Shown here piece by piece: positions 19,301 to 28,779 of a DNA stretch of 57,137 nt; within the stretch, counting starts at the first letter, position 1, and each line of letters opens with the position of its first letter. The position numbers and the translations under genes were made by a program. This stretch comes from Prolixibacteraceae bacterium (GTDB lineage: Bacteria; Bacteroidota; Bacteroidia; Bacteroidales; Prolixibacteraceae): NCBI GenBank assembly GCA_027858715.1, contig JAQICD010000218.1:1-57137 (forward strand). Reading direction: 5' to 3'. The notes under the pieces were generated by a model, which saw only the letters and a program-made list of their open reading frames with translations, did not search any database and was not told the DNA's origin.

Positions 19301-19622
19301 GCAAGACATTATTGAGCACTTCCTCAACTTTCACATCTATAATTTCGGTAAGCTTGTCTATACGGTCGTAAAATGTTTCACTTTCTTCAATATCTGCTTC
19401 TTCGGCCTTCGCTTTCAATTCAGCAATTTCATCCTCTTCTGCTTTAACAAAATCGGCTATCTGCTTTTTTATTGCCGCCGTCTCAGCTCTGAGCTCGTCG
19501 TGCGACAATTTGGTTACTTGTTCATATTCAGCCTTAATGGCATCAACAACAGGTATAATTTCCTTAATATCCCTGTCTGATTTCGTACCTAATAAGCTGC
19601 TCAGAAATTGTGTAATTCCCAT
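16317..19622 (-). CDS. secA: Preprotein translocase ATPase SecA
   Basis: The ATPase motor that drives unfolded proteins through SecYEG. Motifs in order are Walker A-like [11 protein letters not shown] with VNDYLAKRD after it, the DEAD-type box [16 protein letters not shown], the helicase-domain motif [24 protein letters not shown], and a C-terminal zinc-binding SEC-C tail ([19 protein letters not shown]) that binds SecB or lipids. The length of 1101 residues is typical of Bacteroidota, which carry insertions relative to the E. coli protein. The ORF track adds 15 unlikely residues; MGITQFLSS at 19622 is the better start. Confidence 0.97.
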   Translation of the reverse strand: MGITQFLSSLLGTKSDRDIKEIIPVVDAIKAEYEQVTKLSHDELRAETAAIKKQIADFVKAEEDEIAELKAKAEEADIEESETFYDRIDKLTEIIDVKVEEVLNNVLPRAFAVVKETAKRFKDIDQIVVKANDFDREMAARFDHVSVDGDTAVWNNTWMAGGNEVTWDMVHYDVQLIGGVVLHKGNIAEMATGEGKTLVATLPVFLNALTGKGVHLVTVNDYLAKRDSEWMGPIYQFHGLSVDCIDKHRPNSEDRRKAYNADITFGTNNEFGFDYLRDNMSISPEDLVQRKHHYAIVDEVDSVLIDDARTPLIISGPVPKATGDELFMEYRPKVEKLVEIQRKMVIQILADAKRLLNKEDATKKELEEGALLLLRAHKGLPKSSALIKFLSEEGIKAQMHKTENFYMQDNNKNMHIVTDPLYFIIEEQHNSIELTDKGLDLISGDVDDASFFILPDMGSEMAKLENDTSLSDDERMAQKDELLQNYSVKTERVHTLNQLLKAYTLFVKDDEYVVIDNKVKIVDEQTGRIMEGRRYSDGLHQAIEAKERVKVEAATQTFATVTLQNYFRMYHKLSGMTGTAETEAGELWDIYKLDVVVIPTNRSIVRDDREDLVYKTKREKYNAISDEIVELNKQGRPVLLGTTSVEISELLSRMLKMKAIKHNVLNAKMHQREAEIVAEAGKKGMVTIATNMAGRGTDIKLSAEVIAAGGLAIIGSERHDSRRVDRQLRGRAGRQGDPGSSQFFVSLEDDLMRLFGTGRITKVMDRMGLKEGEVIQHSMISKSIERAQKKVEENNFGIRKHLLEYDDVMNSQREVVYKRRRHALFGERIEVDIMNNMYDSVEELVNENYESDFDQFRIDLMRTASIESPVSEEEFGSLKAEEISERVFRKMLDGYTRKKEIVAKQAYPVIKKVYEARSHQYKNIVVPFTDGKRMYQVVTNLDKAYKNEGKEVAKSFEKQVMLGTIDEAWKEQLREMDDLRQSVQNATYEQKDPLLIYKLESFSLFKIMINEVNRKVVSILAKGHIPITDPSEVKEAEERKRIDMSRMQTGRSGVSEGGTAGQEAPKKAQPVRTEKKVGRNDPCPCGSGKKYKSCHGAGSPA

Positions 19623-19703
19623 ATCGTTTTTATAAATAATTTTGCAAAAGCATGTTACACGAAACACAACAATAAGCTGTTTTCATATTTAATATGCCAA
19701 ACA

Positions 19704-19734
19704 CAAAAGTAATTTAATTGTGGGAGTAATGAAA
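19704..19734 (-). promoter_or_regulatory. Promoter of secA
   Basis: On the minus strand TTTC (19731-19734), a 19-base spacer and TACTTTTG (19704-19711) match the Bacteroidota promoter, about 80 bp upstream of the secA ATG. Confidence 0.65.
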
Positions 19735-19933
19735 CAGGAATTTGATGAAATTAATGATAACACGGGTTCGGCCTAATTTTTTATTTACAATAATTGTGAT
19801 TCAGGCGTTGAATTGAAACAGCGTTGAATGGAGAACAGTGGCGTTAGTTGCTGTCGCCTTAGAGTGGAGATGGCACAGGGGAGCATACTCTCTTGGGGGG
19901 GGCATCAGCTTTTTTTATATTTATTTTATGAAA
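19735..19933. other. Intergenic spacer without a recognised gene
   Basis: Together with the secA leader this makes about 310 bp without a gene. It holds three spaced copies of a GCGTT(GAAT) motif (19805, 19821, 19841) and a run of eight G (19895-19902). A 15-codon plus-strand ORF at 19729 has no support. I see no terminator hairpin for the porP gene. Confidence 0.4.
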
Positions 19934-21085
19934 CTATCTTTTAAACGGATTTGATTGTGATGTTTTGCGTACTATCCTGTCGTTACCTATTTTCAGCAAA
20001 ATTGCGATCCTGCTCCCCCCACTAATGCCCGGTGCTTTAACCAAATCGTTACTTAAATAGAAACTGTGCATATAGGTTATTGCGTAATTTTTAAAATCGA
20101 ACACTACATATGGATTTAGCATGTTAAGATGTTTTTCTGAATATCCTTTCAGGTAATGCACATTCAATCCAAGTTGTCCATTAAAAATTATCTCACTTCT
20201 TATACCTGCAATATGATTCTTAAAGAATGCGTCGAGCTTTAGATCCAAGAAAAATTCTGCATGATTGGTTTTTGGTGCGTACAACGCGGAAAAAGAGGGT
20301 ATAAAATCAATATCTAAATCACGTGAGTCGTGTATGCGCAGGAATTTAACTTTAAAATCGGCCATAAATTTTGCAGGATACAATGAATCGTAGGTGTACA
20401 TGTTATTATTATCGGGCATATACAAACTATCTGTTTCTAGTCTGTTTTTGTAAGGTATAATACTCAAACCAGCAACACCAACATCGACATGAGCTGTTTG
20501 GTACACCGCACCAAGATCGCTTGTAAAGAACCACGATGATATTTTATCTATGCTTGCCAGGTCAATATAATTCTCGTCGTGATTATCAATTGCCAAACCA
20601 TCAATACCTGTTAAGTTGAGTTTGTTTACATTGAAGCCAATACGCTGTAACCTTGGGGTAAAAGCAAACACGATTTTACGTGGAAGTTTGGTAGTATTGT
20701 TTGTGCCCAGGTTAAGGTGATAGCCATAAGTTAAGCCTATATTAGTTTCAAGTTGAGGTCCATAATTATATTGCAGAAATTGGAATCCTAGAGCCACATT
20801 ACCAAATTGTCCAAAAAATTTATTGATTTTCCCATCTTTTGCAAACATATATCCCTTACCCAATCGTGAATGCGCTGTAAGAAAAGATGTTCGCGGCGAG
20901 CTGTTCGACAAACCATAAAACCGCTGATCGTAGCCAGTTTGAAGAGTATAATAATTTCCGTTGCCAACATACGCCGGATTCAACAGGTAATTATCAAATA
21001 TATGATATCGATATTGATAAGTTTGCTGCGAAAAGCCACTATAAAATAGAAAACCTATCAATAAAGTTAGTAGAGCCTTTTTCAT
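19934..21085 (-). CDS. PorP/SprF family type IX secretion membrane protein
   Basis: A 383-residue outer-membrane barrel with a signal peptide (cleavage near GFSQQ). The N-terminal pattern QTYQYRYHIFDNYLLNPAYVGN is typical of PorP/SprF proteins, in which a conserved NPA motif follows the signal peptide. In gliding Bacteroidota, SprF is needed to secrete the SprB adhesin, and PorP-like genes usually sit beside a gene for a large type B cargo. Here it lies 111 bp downstream of exactly such a gene, so it is probably the dedicated outer-membrane partner of the SprB-repeat protein. It is distinct from the core PorP and the core machinery is not in this window. Confidence 0.9.
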   Translation of the reverse strand: MKKALLTLLIGFLFYSGFSQQTYQYRYHIFDNYLLNPAYVGNGNYYTLQTGYDQRFYGLSNSSPRTSFLTAHSRLGKGYMFAKDGKINKFFGQFGNVALGFQFLQYNYGPQLETNIGLTYGYHLNLGTNNTTKLPRKIVFAFTPRLQRIGFNVNKLNLTGIDGLAIDNHDENYIDLASIDKISSWFFTSDLGAVYQTAHVDVGVAGLSIIPYKNRLETDSLYMPDNNNMYTYDSLYPAKFMADFKVKFLRIHDSRDLDIDFIPSFSALYAPKTNHAEFFLDLKLDAFFKNHIAGIRSEIIFNGQLGLNVHYLKGYSEKHLNMLNPYVVFDFKNYAITYMHSFYLSNDLVKAPGISGGSRIAILLKIGNDRIVRKTSQSNPFKR

Positions 21086-21196
21086 ACTATAATATTTTTA
21101 TTTCTTAATGAAGTACGGGACTTCATGTTGCCATGCTTAACGGTTTTTCTTTTTGGATTTTCTATGCAACATGCTCGTTTCATAAAACCAGTTTTA

Positions 21197-24100
21197 TTAT
21201 TTGTACACATTTCTTATTATAGAAACATTTCCATTAATAATAGTATCTCGAACTCCATTCGATTTTTGCAATATGTAAATATATGTTCCAACCGGTGCCG
21301 GCTTTCCCATGTCGTCCAAACCATCCCATTTAATATTATCTTCGTCTGAATTACCTTTTTTACTATAAACCAGATCACCGTATGATGTATAAATCTGCAA
21401 TAAATACTCTTCGAATTCGGTATTGTTCAACGACCACTCGTTGTTCGTATCGTTACCACTATGAGGCGAGAACCAGTTGTAATATGTAACAGGCGGACAG
21501 TCGGATCCGTATTCCGAAAACAAATCAAATACGATAGTATCGGTACAGGTCGATCGATTATCCTGAGCAACTATCCGGTACGCTCCAATCCCTAATCTAT
21601 TACCAAGAAGCGTATCTAAAACATTGAAAGTAGCAAAATCTTCGTTATGGGTTTCGAAACCGTGTTCCGGCAAATAAGTTGCTGTATCTTGTTTATGTAT
21701 TTGGTAAATACCTGATCCATAATTTAATTTCTCCAACTTAACACTTACACCCAAATCCATATAATTATAGACATCAATAACCAATTCACCATCACCTTTA
21801 CTGTCGCAAACCGGCCTGATTGTATCTAATATCTGTACACTAATTGAATCGAATTGTGCATCAATTTCAACATCAATATAACTCAATTCTGTACTAATAT
21901 CCTGATAATAAGCCTGACAATTGTTTTTGTCGGTTAACACACAACGGTAAGTGCCTGCAAACAATTTATTTACTTCGCCATATCCGTCAGAATTGACAGC
22001 CCTGTTAAATTCACGTTCAAAATCCTGATAGGGATCTTGAAGTTTGGTTGCAGAAAATACATAATTTGGGAAACTTCCACCTTCAGCATGAAAACGAATC
22101 CTTCCCGATTGGTCGCCGGCACATGTCACCGGATATGGTACAGGATCATCAAGCAGAATTAAAGGTTTCGGCCGTTCAAATACTGTTGACATTACCGGTT
22201 TTTGTACGGTGTTCACCCCTTCAATATTCTGAACATGACACCCATTGGCATCTTTCAGATAAAGCGAGAAAGTCTCTTTTTCAGGTAATTCAATAAAATT
22301 ATTTAATAAATCGTAGGTTGTTGTATCTGTTCGTGCCCGTGTTATTTCATAAGGGTTGGAAAAACTTCCCGATGTATTAAAATCTTTATCATTAACACTC
22401 AGGTAATAATTTCCGGTTCCGCCTACCAAATCAAGTACTACATTTCCAAACTCATCTTCGTAGCACATAATGCCCTGTTTAGTGAATCGAACTTCAAAAG
22501 GAGCGGGCTCTTCATAATAAAACTCAGGAACCGGCTCTGGGTCAGCGCAATTGTTTTCATCAACTACATAAGGTTGCTTAAGCCCTTCCGGTTCATCAAC
22601 AAATATACTGTCGTATAAAGCTCCATAGTTATTACCACCATCGAGACTGTAGTAAAAAGTTCCGGTTCCGCCTACAGCGTGTAAAATAATTCTGTCGTCG
22701 GTGTCGCCATTACATTTGGCACTATCAATCGAAACAGTAAAATCTACTTCTTCAGGATTTTCAATCAATACCGGATCTGGAATCTGAACTTCACATCCAT
22801 TATCATCTTTTATAAGCGGCTGATATTCTGCGCCATCCGGATTCGATGAACCGAGGTTTTTAATAATGTAATTGTTCTCGGTTTTTTGTTCTATTGTATA
22901 GGTAAGTGATGGTTGCAATAAATCGCTTACAGAATACGAAGATTCTATAGTTCCACCTACAATGGTCAAGTCGATTGAACCGTTTCTGTCGTTATGACAC
23001 AAGGCATCGAACTTTTCCCAGCTCAAAATCTCAAGTTTCTGCGGGTTAATGATGTTAAATGACTGCTCGTCGGTTTGACAACCATTTTCGTCGGTGACAT
23101 AAAAATGATAAGTTGTTGAATTTTGGCCAAATTCACCAAGCTCAAAAAATTCGCCACTTGTATTTGGATTATCGGTAATTCGTTCGGGAGCATCTGATAA
23201 ATAATAGGTTTTTATTCCAACTCCCCCCTGAGCTATAATTTGAACTGAGCCCCGGACTGCATCATCACGACATCTAAAGCTATTTACTATCAATGTATCA
23301 ATAATTAACTCTTCAGGATTTTCTATCTCAATTTTTTTATCATATTCTACCGAATACTGAAGAACGCACTGATCGTTATCCTTAATGCGAATCCAAACGT
23401 CATAAAAACCGGATGGCAAATTTTCAAAGGTGTTTTCGTCTTTATAACCTGAATCGTAATTTCCACCATTTGCAATTCGGTATTCCAAATCAAAGGGTAA
23501 ACCACCGCTTGCTTTTACCACAAGCTTACCTTTCGGTATATCATAACATTGGAGGTGAGTAATTTCAAACTCATCTTCAAGGAATGACAATGGAGTTGGT
23601 TCTTTAATCGTAACATCAACCGGTTCTGAAAAACAAGTTTCTTCGCGATTTGATAACTTAACCTCGAAATTACCGGCAGGTAAATTTCTAATTACCGGGT
23701 AATTTGTCTGCTCAAACGCACCTCCGGCTGGTGCAATCCATGCCATGTAACCTGTGTCCCATGATCCACTGGCATTTAAAATATTTATTTTCCCGTCGGA
23801 AGCACCGTAACAACTAACAAATGAATCTCGTTGTACCTCAAAGGTTATTGGGTCGGGTTTTTCAATCTCTATCTCCACAATATTTGAACGACAATTATTA
23901 GCATCCTGCACTTCAATAAAATATGTTTGGGCAAGCAATCCAGTGCTTATGGTTGCTGTGTTTCCTGTAAATTCATTTTCACCACCTGATCCAATTCCAC
24001 TAATTCCATATGAATATCCGGGAACACCGGCATTATCGGCAACTGTAATCACAATTTCAGCGTCTTCGGAGTCGGAACAAGTAAAATCGGTATGCGTTGC

Positions 24101-26851
24101 TGATATTTTTAACGAATCGGGTTGCTCAACGATGATGGTTGTATCATCATCGCAACCATCTTCATTCGTTGCTGTTACCAGGTAAGTTCCACCTAACAAT
24201 TCAAATTCAGAACCAGAATACTGGGTTAAATCAACGCCATGACTACCGGTAACATGTATTTCTTTATCAACACTCCATCCACCGGTTGCCGTTAAGGTTA
24301 GTTTCGCGGCTTCACCAAAACACTTAATCTCTTGTGAATATACGGGATCCTGAATTTCAAACGAATTGGCTGGTTCTTTTACTTCAATACCTGTAATTGG
24401 TGCACTTAGCATACAACCATTTTTATCAGTTACTTGTAATTCATACGTATCAGCCGGTAAGTTATTAACAACAATCGCTCCTTGCGAAGATGATTCGGTA
24501 AATACTTTCCCGCTTGCACCTGTAAGAGTTACTTCGTATCCAGACGTTCCGCCTGTAACGGTTAATGAAACATTGCCTGTTGCTCCACCCTTACATTTCA
24601 CAGGCTCAGCAATTGGCATACTTGCCCATAACCCTTCGGGTTCGTAAACCGTAACACTTGTTTTTTTCGAACACCCGTTTACATCAAAAATCTCAATTAC
24701 ATGGGTTTGTCCGGTCAATGAAGCACTAAGTCCACTAATTGGTGTACCCTGCGAATAATTTTGAATCGAACCACCATCTACCATATAAGTCAATGGTGTG
24801 GCACCTATAATGTCCAATTCTAAATCAGCCAACTCACTTGGACAATCAACCATTAATGAGTCGTTGAAATTATTGATAATGATTTGTGTTGGTGCCTGAA
24901 TTGTAAAAGAAGTATCTTTGGATTCACATAAAATATCACCTGTAACCTTCAGATTGTATGTTCCTGAAATTAAGCTATCGAACTCAACAATTCCATTTCC
25001 TGTCTCAGTCTCTGACCAGTTATCGCGAGTCAAAGTATAAGTTTTAGTTGCAACAGATCCACCACTTACACTTACCGAAAGTGTTGTAGTTGAGCCGTAA
25101 CAAAAAACATCCGGATCAACATCAAAATAGCTAATATATAATTCAGAAGGTTCTTCTATTGAAAAATTCACAGTATTTGCAGTACAATTATTTTTATCGA
25201 ATACCTCAAGAGTATAGTCTCCAGCAACTAAACCACCAATATTTAATTCTGCATCAGCCTGATTGCTACGCGTCATCGATCCCGTTAAATTGTAAGAATA
25301 TGGTTCAGTACCTTCTGAAATTTCAAATTCAGCGCTACCATCATTTCCCCCAGGACAAGTAACATCTGTTTCAGAACCGGGAACTAAAGAAACTGTTAAC
25401 TGGTTGGGTTGAGAAATAGTAACTGGTTTAGTTTCGGTTGTACAACCATTATCATCCTCAATATATACACTGTATGTATTAGCAGAAAGCAAAATATTTG
25501 ATGGATCAGAATATTCTGTTCCATCAACAAAGTATTTATACGGAGTAGCTCCACCTGAGACTGAAAATTGAATCGTCCCATCAGACTCACCAAAACATGA
25601 AGCATCTAATCCTACTGGATCTGAATTAAATAGAAGCGGATCTTCAGCTCCAGGGATAATAAAGGATGATGTTGTTTCAAAACAATCTGGATTGTTGTTA
25701 TCAACTACTTTGATTGTATATGAACCTTCACTTACCTCATTAAAAGTATGCGTTTCAGTATATTTCTTTAAAGGTGAAAACCTATCATTTGTATCATCTC
25801 CATCATTACTAATCAAGTAAATAGTCGCTTTTTCATCTGTTTGTCCACCATTAATAGTTACAACAACTGAAACTTTTTCTCCATAACAGAGAATGAAATC
25901 ACTAACACTATAATCGATTTCTATATCCTCAAATTGAAAAATCTCAAAGGGTCGAGTTACCGGAGTACAACCATCACGCCCAACTGTTAAAGTATAGTCA
26001 CCATAATCTAAATTAGTAAAAACATTATTTGATATTAAACTATATGAAGTGCTTCCTGTTCTATTATTTCGCAATTCAATATTATAAGCATCAACCCCGG
26101 TATTGTCGGGTAAACCGGTCACAGTAGCACTACCTGTTTCATCAAAACATGTAATCTGACCGGGAATCACATTTATATTGTTTAGATTGGATGGTTCAGT
26201 AAATTTCAAAGCATCATCACCTACATAATAACTGGTGCAGTTATTAGCATCTGTCGCCCAAACGGTATAATTACCTGCTGGTAAACCTTCAAATTCACCG
26301 TCAGTATTATCATAACTAGAGTTTAATGGTGAATTCATTGCATAATAAGTAAAACCCCCAACATCACTTGTTGCAGCAAAATCCATTCGACCAAAATTAC
26401 CATTACACTCAATTGGTTCAAAATTGATTAAATCGACAATGACTTCAGAGGGTTCTTCAATAACTTGAGGATTTGATGTCCAGGGATCACCTCCTGAACT
26501 ATCTTCAATGTAAACTTTATACGATCCAGCTGCTAATCCATTTATTGTGAAATCAGTCGTAATTACATTATTACTTTTACCTGGAACTAAATTATTAGTA
26601 GATGCATACCTTAATTCGTAGTAAAACGGAGCACTTCCCAAGGTAATAGTAACATCAATACTTCCATCCCCCTCATCATAGCAAGAAATATCATTAGGTG
26701 TAACGAAAGCACCCAAAGCCTCTGGTGCCATCCAACTATTCTCTTCCTCAACCGGGTTTGCATTGCCGGGGCTTTCAGGGTTGGCTCCAATCAACAGGGT
26801 GCCGAAACACATTGTTGAGCACAATGCAATGCTTAATCGCTTTAAAAACAT
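21197..26851 (-). CDS. Giant SprB-repeat protein with T9SS type B (gliding-associated) C-terminal domain
   Basis: An 1884-residue surface or secreted protein. A signal peptide (about 1-23) is followed by about 19 repeats of roughly 90 residues, counted by eye. Each opens with a Cys in a pattern such as CFGESDGTIQFSVSGG, and most carry a second Cys near the end in a D-x-N-G/N-C pattern, so one disulfide per repeat is plausible. These are SprB repeats. The last 90 residues (YYNWFSPHSG through KPAPVGTYIYILQKSNG) form the gliding-motility-associated type B sorting domain of T9SS. The related SprB of Flavobacterium is a cell-surface gliding adhesin. Adhesion or gliding here is inference. Confidence 0.93.
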   Translation of the reverse strand: MFLKRLSIALCSTMCFGTLLIGANPESPGNANPVEEENSWMAPEALGAFVTPNDISCYDEGDGSIDVTITLGSAPFYYELRYASTNNLVPGKSNNVITTDFTINGLAAGSYKVYIEDSSGGDPWTSNPQVIEEPSEVIVDLINFEPIECNGNFGRMDFAATSDVGGFTYYAMNSPLNSSYDNTDGEFEGLPAGNYTVWATDANNCTSYYVGDDALKFTEPSNLNNINVIPGQITCFDETGSATVTGLPDNTGVDAYNIELRNNRTGSTSYSLISNNVFTNLDYGDYTLTVGRDGCTPVTRPFEIFQFEDIEIDYSVSDFILCYGEKVSVVVTINGGQTDEKATIYLISNDGDDTNDRFSPLKKYTETHTFNEVSEGSYTIKVVDNNNPDCFETTSSFIIPGAEDPLLFNSDPVGLDASCFGESDGTIQFSVSGGATPYKYFVDGTEYSDPSNILLSANTYSVYIEDDNGCTTETKPVTISQPNQLTVSLVPGSETDVTCPGGNDGSAEFEISEGTEPYSYNLTGSMTRSNQADAELNIGGLVAGDYTLEVFDKNNCTANTVNFSIEEPSELYISYFDVDPDVFCYGSTTTLSVSVSGGSVATKTYTLTRDNWSETETGNGIVEFDSLISGTYNLKVTGDILCESKDTSFTIQAPTQIIINNFNDSLMVDCPSELADLELDIIGATPLTYMVDGGSIQNYSQGTPISGLSASLTGQTHVIEIFDVNGCSKKTSVTVYEPEGLWASMPIAEPVKCKGGATGNVSLTVTGGTSGYEVTLTGASGKVFTESSSQGAIVVNNLPADTYELQVTDKNGCMLSAPITGIEVKEPANSFEIQDPVYSQEIKCFGEAAKLTLTATGGWSVDKEIHVTGSHGVDLTQYSGSEFELLGGTYLVTATNEDGCDDDTTIIVEQPDSLKISATHTDFTCSDSEDAEIVITVADNAGVPGYSYGISGIGSGGENEFTGNTATISTGLLAQTYFIEVQDANNCRSNIVEIEIEKPDPITFEVQRDSFVSCYGASDGKINILNASGSWDTGYMAWIAPAGGAFEQTNYPVIRNLPAGNFEVKLSNREETCFSEPVDVTIKEPTPLSFLEDEFEITHLQCYDIPKGKLVVKASGGLPFDLEYRIANGGNYDSGYKDENTFENLPSGFYDVWIRIKDNDQCVLQYSVEYDKKIEIENPEELIIDTLIVNSFRCRDDAVRGSVQIIAQGGVGIKTYYLSDAPERITDNPNTSGEFFELGEFGQNSTTYHFYVTDENGCQTDEQSFNIINPQKLEILSWEKFDALCHNDRNGSIDLTIVGGTIESSYSVSDLLQPSLTYTIEQKTENNYIIKNLGSSNPDGAEYQPLIKDDNGCEVQIPDPVLIENPEEVDFTVSIDSAKCNGDTDDRIILHAVGGTGTFYYSLDGGNNYGALYDSIFVDEPEGLKQPYVVDENNCADPEPVPEFYYEEPAPFEVRFTKQGIMCYEDEFGNVVLDLVGGTGNYYLSVNDKDFNTSGSFSNPYEITRARTDTTTYDLLNNFIELPEKETFSLYLKDANGCHVQNIEGVNTVQKPVMSTVFERPKPLILLDDPVPYPVTCAGDQSGRIRFHAEGGSFPNYVFSATKLQDPYQDFEREFNRAVNSDGYGEVNKLFAGTYRCVLTDKNNCQAYYQDISTELSYIDVEIDAQFDSISVQILDTIRPVCDSKGDGELVIDVYNYMDLGVSVKLEKLNYGSGIYQIHKQDTATYLPEHGFETHNEDFATFNVLDTLLGNRLGIGAYRIVAQDNRSTCTDTIVFDLFSEYGSDCPPVTYYNWFSPHSGNDTNNEWSLNNTEFEEYLLQIYTSYGDLVYSKKGNSDEDNIKWDGLDDMGKPAPVGTYIYILQKSNGVRDTIINGNVSIIRNVYK

Positions 26852-26900
26852 ATTTATCGTTTAAATAGTTTTATTCAATTTAGTTGTTGCTACCCCTACC

Positions 26901-27236
26901 CTATTTGTTCCCGTTAGTAAGAAAGAAAAAGGCGATGGACAGTGGGAGAAGGTGTGTTATTACACCATAAATCCCGTCGGCCACATCAAGGTATATATTA
27001 AACGCTACTGCTAGTAAAAGCAATAACGCACTGTAAACAGTTATATTGTCTTTTTTCCTAAAACCACCAATCAAAAGAGCCACAGCTGCAATAATGTATA
27101 TTAATGCAAAAACAAACGACACATCCAGAAAATCGAGATATGCCAACGTGCCATGATAAAAAGCAATTAAATAAATAACCAGGGTAATCCTTAATAACCA
27201 TTTTGAGAGTGCTACACCAGATTTCAATGGTTTCAT
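26901..27236 (-). CDS. Small integral membrane protein of unknown function
   Basis: A 111-residue protein with about four hydrophobic segments separated by short loops (IRKKDN-type polar loop in the middle) and a basic N-terminus. I do not recognise the family. It lies 49 bases upstream of the SprB-repeat gene in the same direction, so the two may be co-transcribed. Nothing in its sequence shows a link to secretion. Confidence 0.7.
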   Translation of the reverse strand: MKPLKSGVALSKWLLRITLVIYLIAFYHGTLAYLDFLDVSFVFALIYIIAAVALLIGGFRKKDNITVYSALLLLLAVAFNIYLDVADGIYGVITHLLPLSIAFFFLTNGNK

Positions 27237-27264
27237 ATTCTTTCGCTTTGGTTAGGTTCTACAA

Positions 27265-27272
27265 CAAAAATA
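27265..27272 (-). promoter_or_regulatory. Candidate -7 box for the small membrane protein and SprB-repeat genes
   Basis: TATTTTTG on the minus strand fits TAnnTTTG, 28 bp upstream of the ATG at 27236. TTGC about 20 bases further upstream could serve as the -33 box. Confidence 0.5.
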
Positions 27273-27366
27273 TTCTTTTTTGTGAGTATTGTGCAATTTT
27301 ATTAAAAAAATTTAAAATTTAAGGTATGTATTTAGAGTTTTTATTAATAAAGTACTTAACAATGTA

Positions 27367-28389
27367 TTAATTGTTATTCTGTATGTCCTTTTTTACGGCC
27401 TCGAGAAGGACTATAAAATCGGCCTGGGTAATAATTCGGCGTTTGCGTGTAGGAAAGATTTTGCGCCATGGTACTTTACCATTCAACCGCATTCGCAACG
27501 AAAAATACTCGTCGAGGCACACCTTACGGCTTGTTTTAAAAGCAAGCTCAATTTCGTAAGGCTTCTCGAAATTATACATTGGCACCAACATAGGCCTTAC
27601 AATACCATAATCGGGCACACTATATTGCAATAATACCTTTGCACTGGGCAGTTTCTTCTCGCGAGTCCACCACGAGTTATGCACACTCTCCATTGCTGCA
27701 ATGGTTTCCTGTTCAGTCTCCACGGCCTGTAGGGTATCAAGCATGGCTCGTATTTCAAGTTCCATGGCTTCGCCGAAAGGCAGACTGCTCTTTACCGCCC
27801 TGGCTCCAAGCTCAACACCCAAACGGTTCGAAAAGTCGTCTTCGACCGAAAATGCCGAATAGCGCTCGGGCAGTAAAGGAACTGTCGAAGCGCCGTACCA
27901 GGTAGCAATCTCGTGCCACAACGATAAGTGATAGGTGATGTATCCGGCAAGACGCAGTATATCGTCGTCGGATAGGCTATCGGGAATATTAAGAAGTAAC
28001 TTTTTAACACCGGCTTCATAGCCCAGTTTGAGGGTTTCTTTACCACCACGAGCATCTTTTATTTTTTCATACAAAAACACAGTCCAGTCGGCCTGATCGC
28101 GCATATGACCCACATCGATAAAACCACCGCGAAGGGTATAAATAATACCGTTACCTTCGTTTTTTCCACCCAGATATTGGTGTTGTCCAAGTTTATCAAC
28201 TGCTATTATCTCGCTGTTACTTATAAAAGGAACACCCCAGTATTTAATATCGTAACCGAAAGCACAACAAGTACGTATAATTCGCGGAGGACACTTTAGC
28301 TCGCCAGGCGAAATATCAATGCTTTTGGCCATTGCCCCTCCCGTTTGCAGAATAAGGAGTAGAATGAATATTTTTTTAAACGAAATCAT
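27367..28389 (-). CDS. DUF4056 domain-containing exported protein
   Basis: A 340-residue protein with a signal peptide (about 1-21, ending in MAKS). PRIIRTCCAFGYDIKYWGVP, GFIDVGHMRDQADW and the Trp/His-rich HEIATWYG segment match what I recall of the DUF4056 family, whose function is unknown. The conserved His, Glu and Asp residues (GHMRDQ, HEIATW) could bind a metal, which would suit a hydrolase, but this is inference. The gene stands alone between the SprB-region promoter and the heptamer repeat. Confidence 0.75.
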   Translation of the reverse strand: MISFKKIFILLLILQTGGAMAKSIDISPGELKCPPRIIRTCCAFGYDIKYWGVPFISNSEIIAVDKLGQHQYLGGKNEGNGIIYTLRGGFIDVGHMRDQADWTVFLYEKIKDARGGKETLKLGYEAGVKKLLLNIPDSLSDDDILRLAGYITYHLSLWHEIATWYGASTVPLLPERYSAFSVEDDFSNRLGVELGARAVKSSLPFGEAMELEIRAMLDTLQAVETEQETIAAMESVHNSWWTREKKLPSAKVLLQYSVPDYGIVRPMLVPMYNFEKPYEIELAFKTSRKVCLDEYFSLRMRLNGKVPWRKIFPTRKRRIITQADFIVLLEAVKKDIQNNN

Positions 28390-28397
28390 GTGTTATG

Positions 28398-28481
28398 GTT
28401 TCAAGTTACAGGTTTCAAGTTACAGGTTTCAGGTTTCAAGTTTCAGGTTTCAAGTTTCAGGTTTCAGGTTACAGGTTTCAG
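28398..28481. repeat. Heptanucleotide tandem repeat, 12 units
   Basis: Twelve uninterrupted 7-bp units of GTTTCAG, GTTTCAA or GTTACAG. It starts nine bases upstream of the DUF4056 start codon. ORFs reading through it (FQVSGFR-type peptides) are artefacts of the repeat. Confidence 0.95.
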
Positions 28482-28602
28482 GTTGTTTTACCACAGAGAA
28501 CGCAGAGTTTATTCAATTGCTTTCCATTGTTTTTACCGCTAAAACGCAAAGATCTTTCAATATCTCATTACTCACCCTCTCACAGTCTCACGGTCTCAGT
28601 GC
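28482..28602. other. Intergenic low-complexity sequence with 9-bp periodicity
   Basis: After the heptamers comes CCACAGAGAACGCAGAG and then CGCTAAAACGCAAAGA, both with a 9-base AC(G/C)NNAGA-like period, followed by a C/T-rich stretch with CTCAC and CTCA repeats. I see no gene or promoter in it. Confidence 0.5.
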
Positions 28603-28758
28603 TCAATGCTCAACACTCACCTTCACAATATTCATACTTCCACATTTTGGGCATACTTCAATTTTATCGTTTCCGGCACACGTTTCCACTTCATCGTAGT
28701 CGAGGGCATCTTCAGTTCCTTCCCACCCACAATTTTTGCATTGATAACGATCCATCAT
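28603..28758 (-). CDS. 51-residue zinc-ribbon protein (absent from ORF track)
   Basis: Translated directly from the minus strand: 51 residues starting MMDRYQCKNCGWEG, with CPKCG at 36-40 and a further Cys27. The two C-x2-C pairs (7/10 and 36/39) are spaced as in zinc ribbons or rubredoxin-like knuckles, so one Zn or Fe is probably bound. A second Met at position 2 (28755) could also be the start. It begins 21 bases after the stop of the ABC transporter gene in the same direction and is probably translated from the same mRNA. The true partner is unknown; candidates are RNA, DNA or another protein. Confidence 0.82.
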   Translation of the reverse strand: MMDRYQCKNCGWEGTEDALDYDEVETCAGNDKIEVCPKCGSMNIVKVSVEH

Positions 28759-28779
28759 ATTCAATTTTATGCTACAATA

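Noticed and set aside
18189-19580. Plus-strand ORFs opposite secA (98 and 168 codons)
   Set aside because: They are antisense to a well-conserved gene and show no domain pattern.
19729-19776. 15-codon plus-strand ORF starting MKQEFDE
   Set aside because: Overlaps the secA promoter, has no ribosome site, and nothing supports translation.
19895-19902. Run of eight G as a possible phase-variation tract
   Set aside because: It lies in no gene and no promoter that I can identify; noted only in the spacer description.
28398-28481. Possible CRISPR array in the repeat region
   Set aside because: Units are 7 bp with no spacers; no cas genes are in the window.
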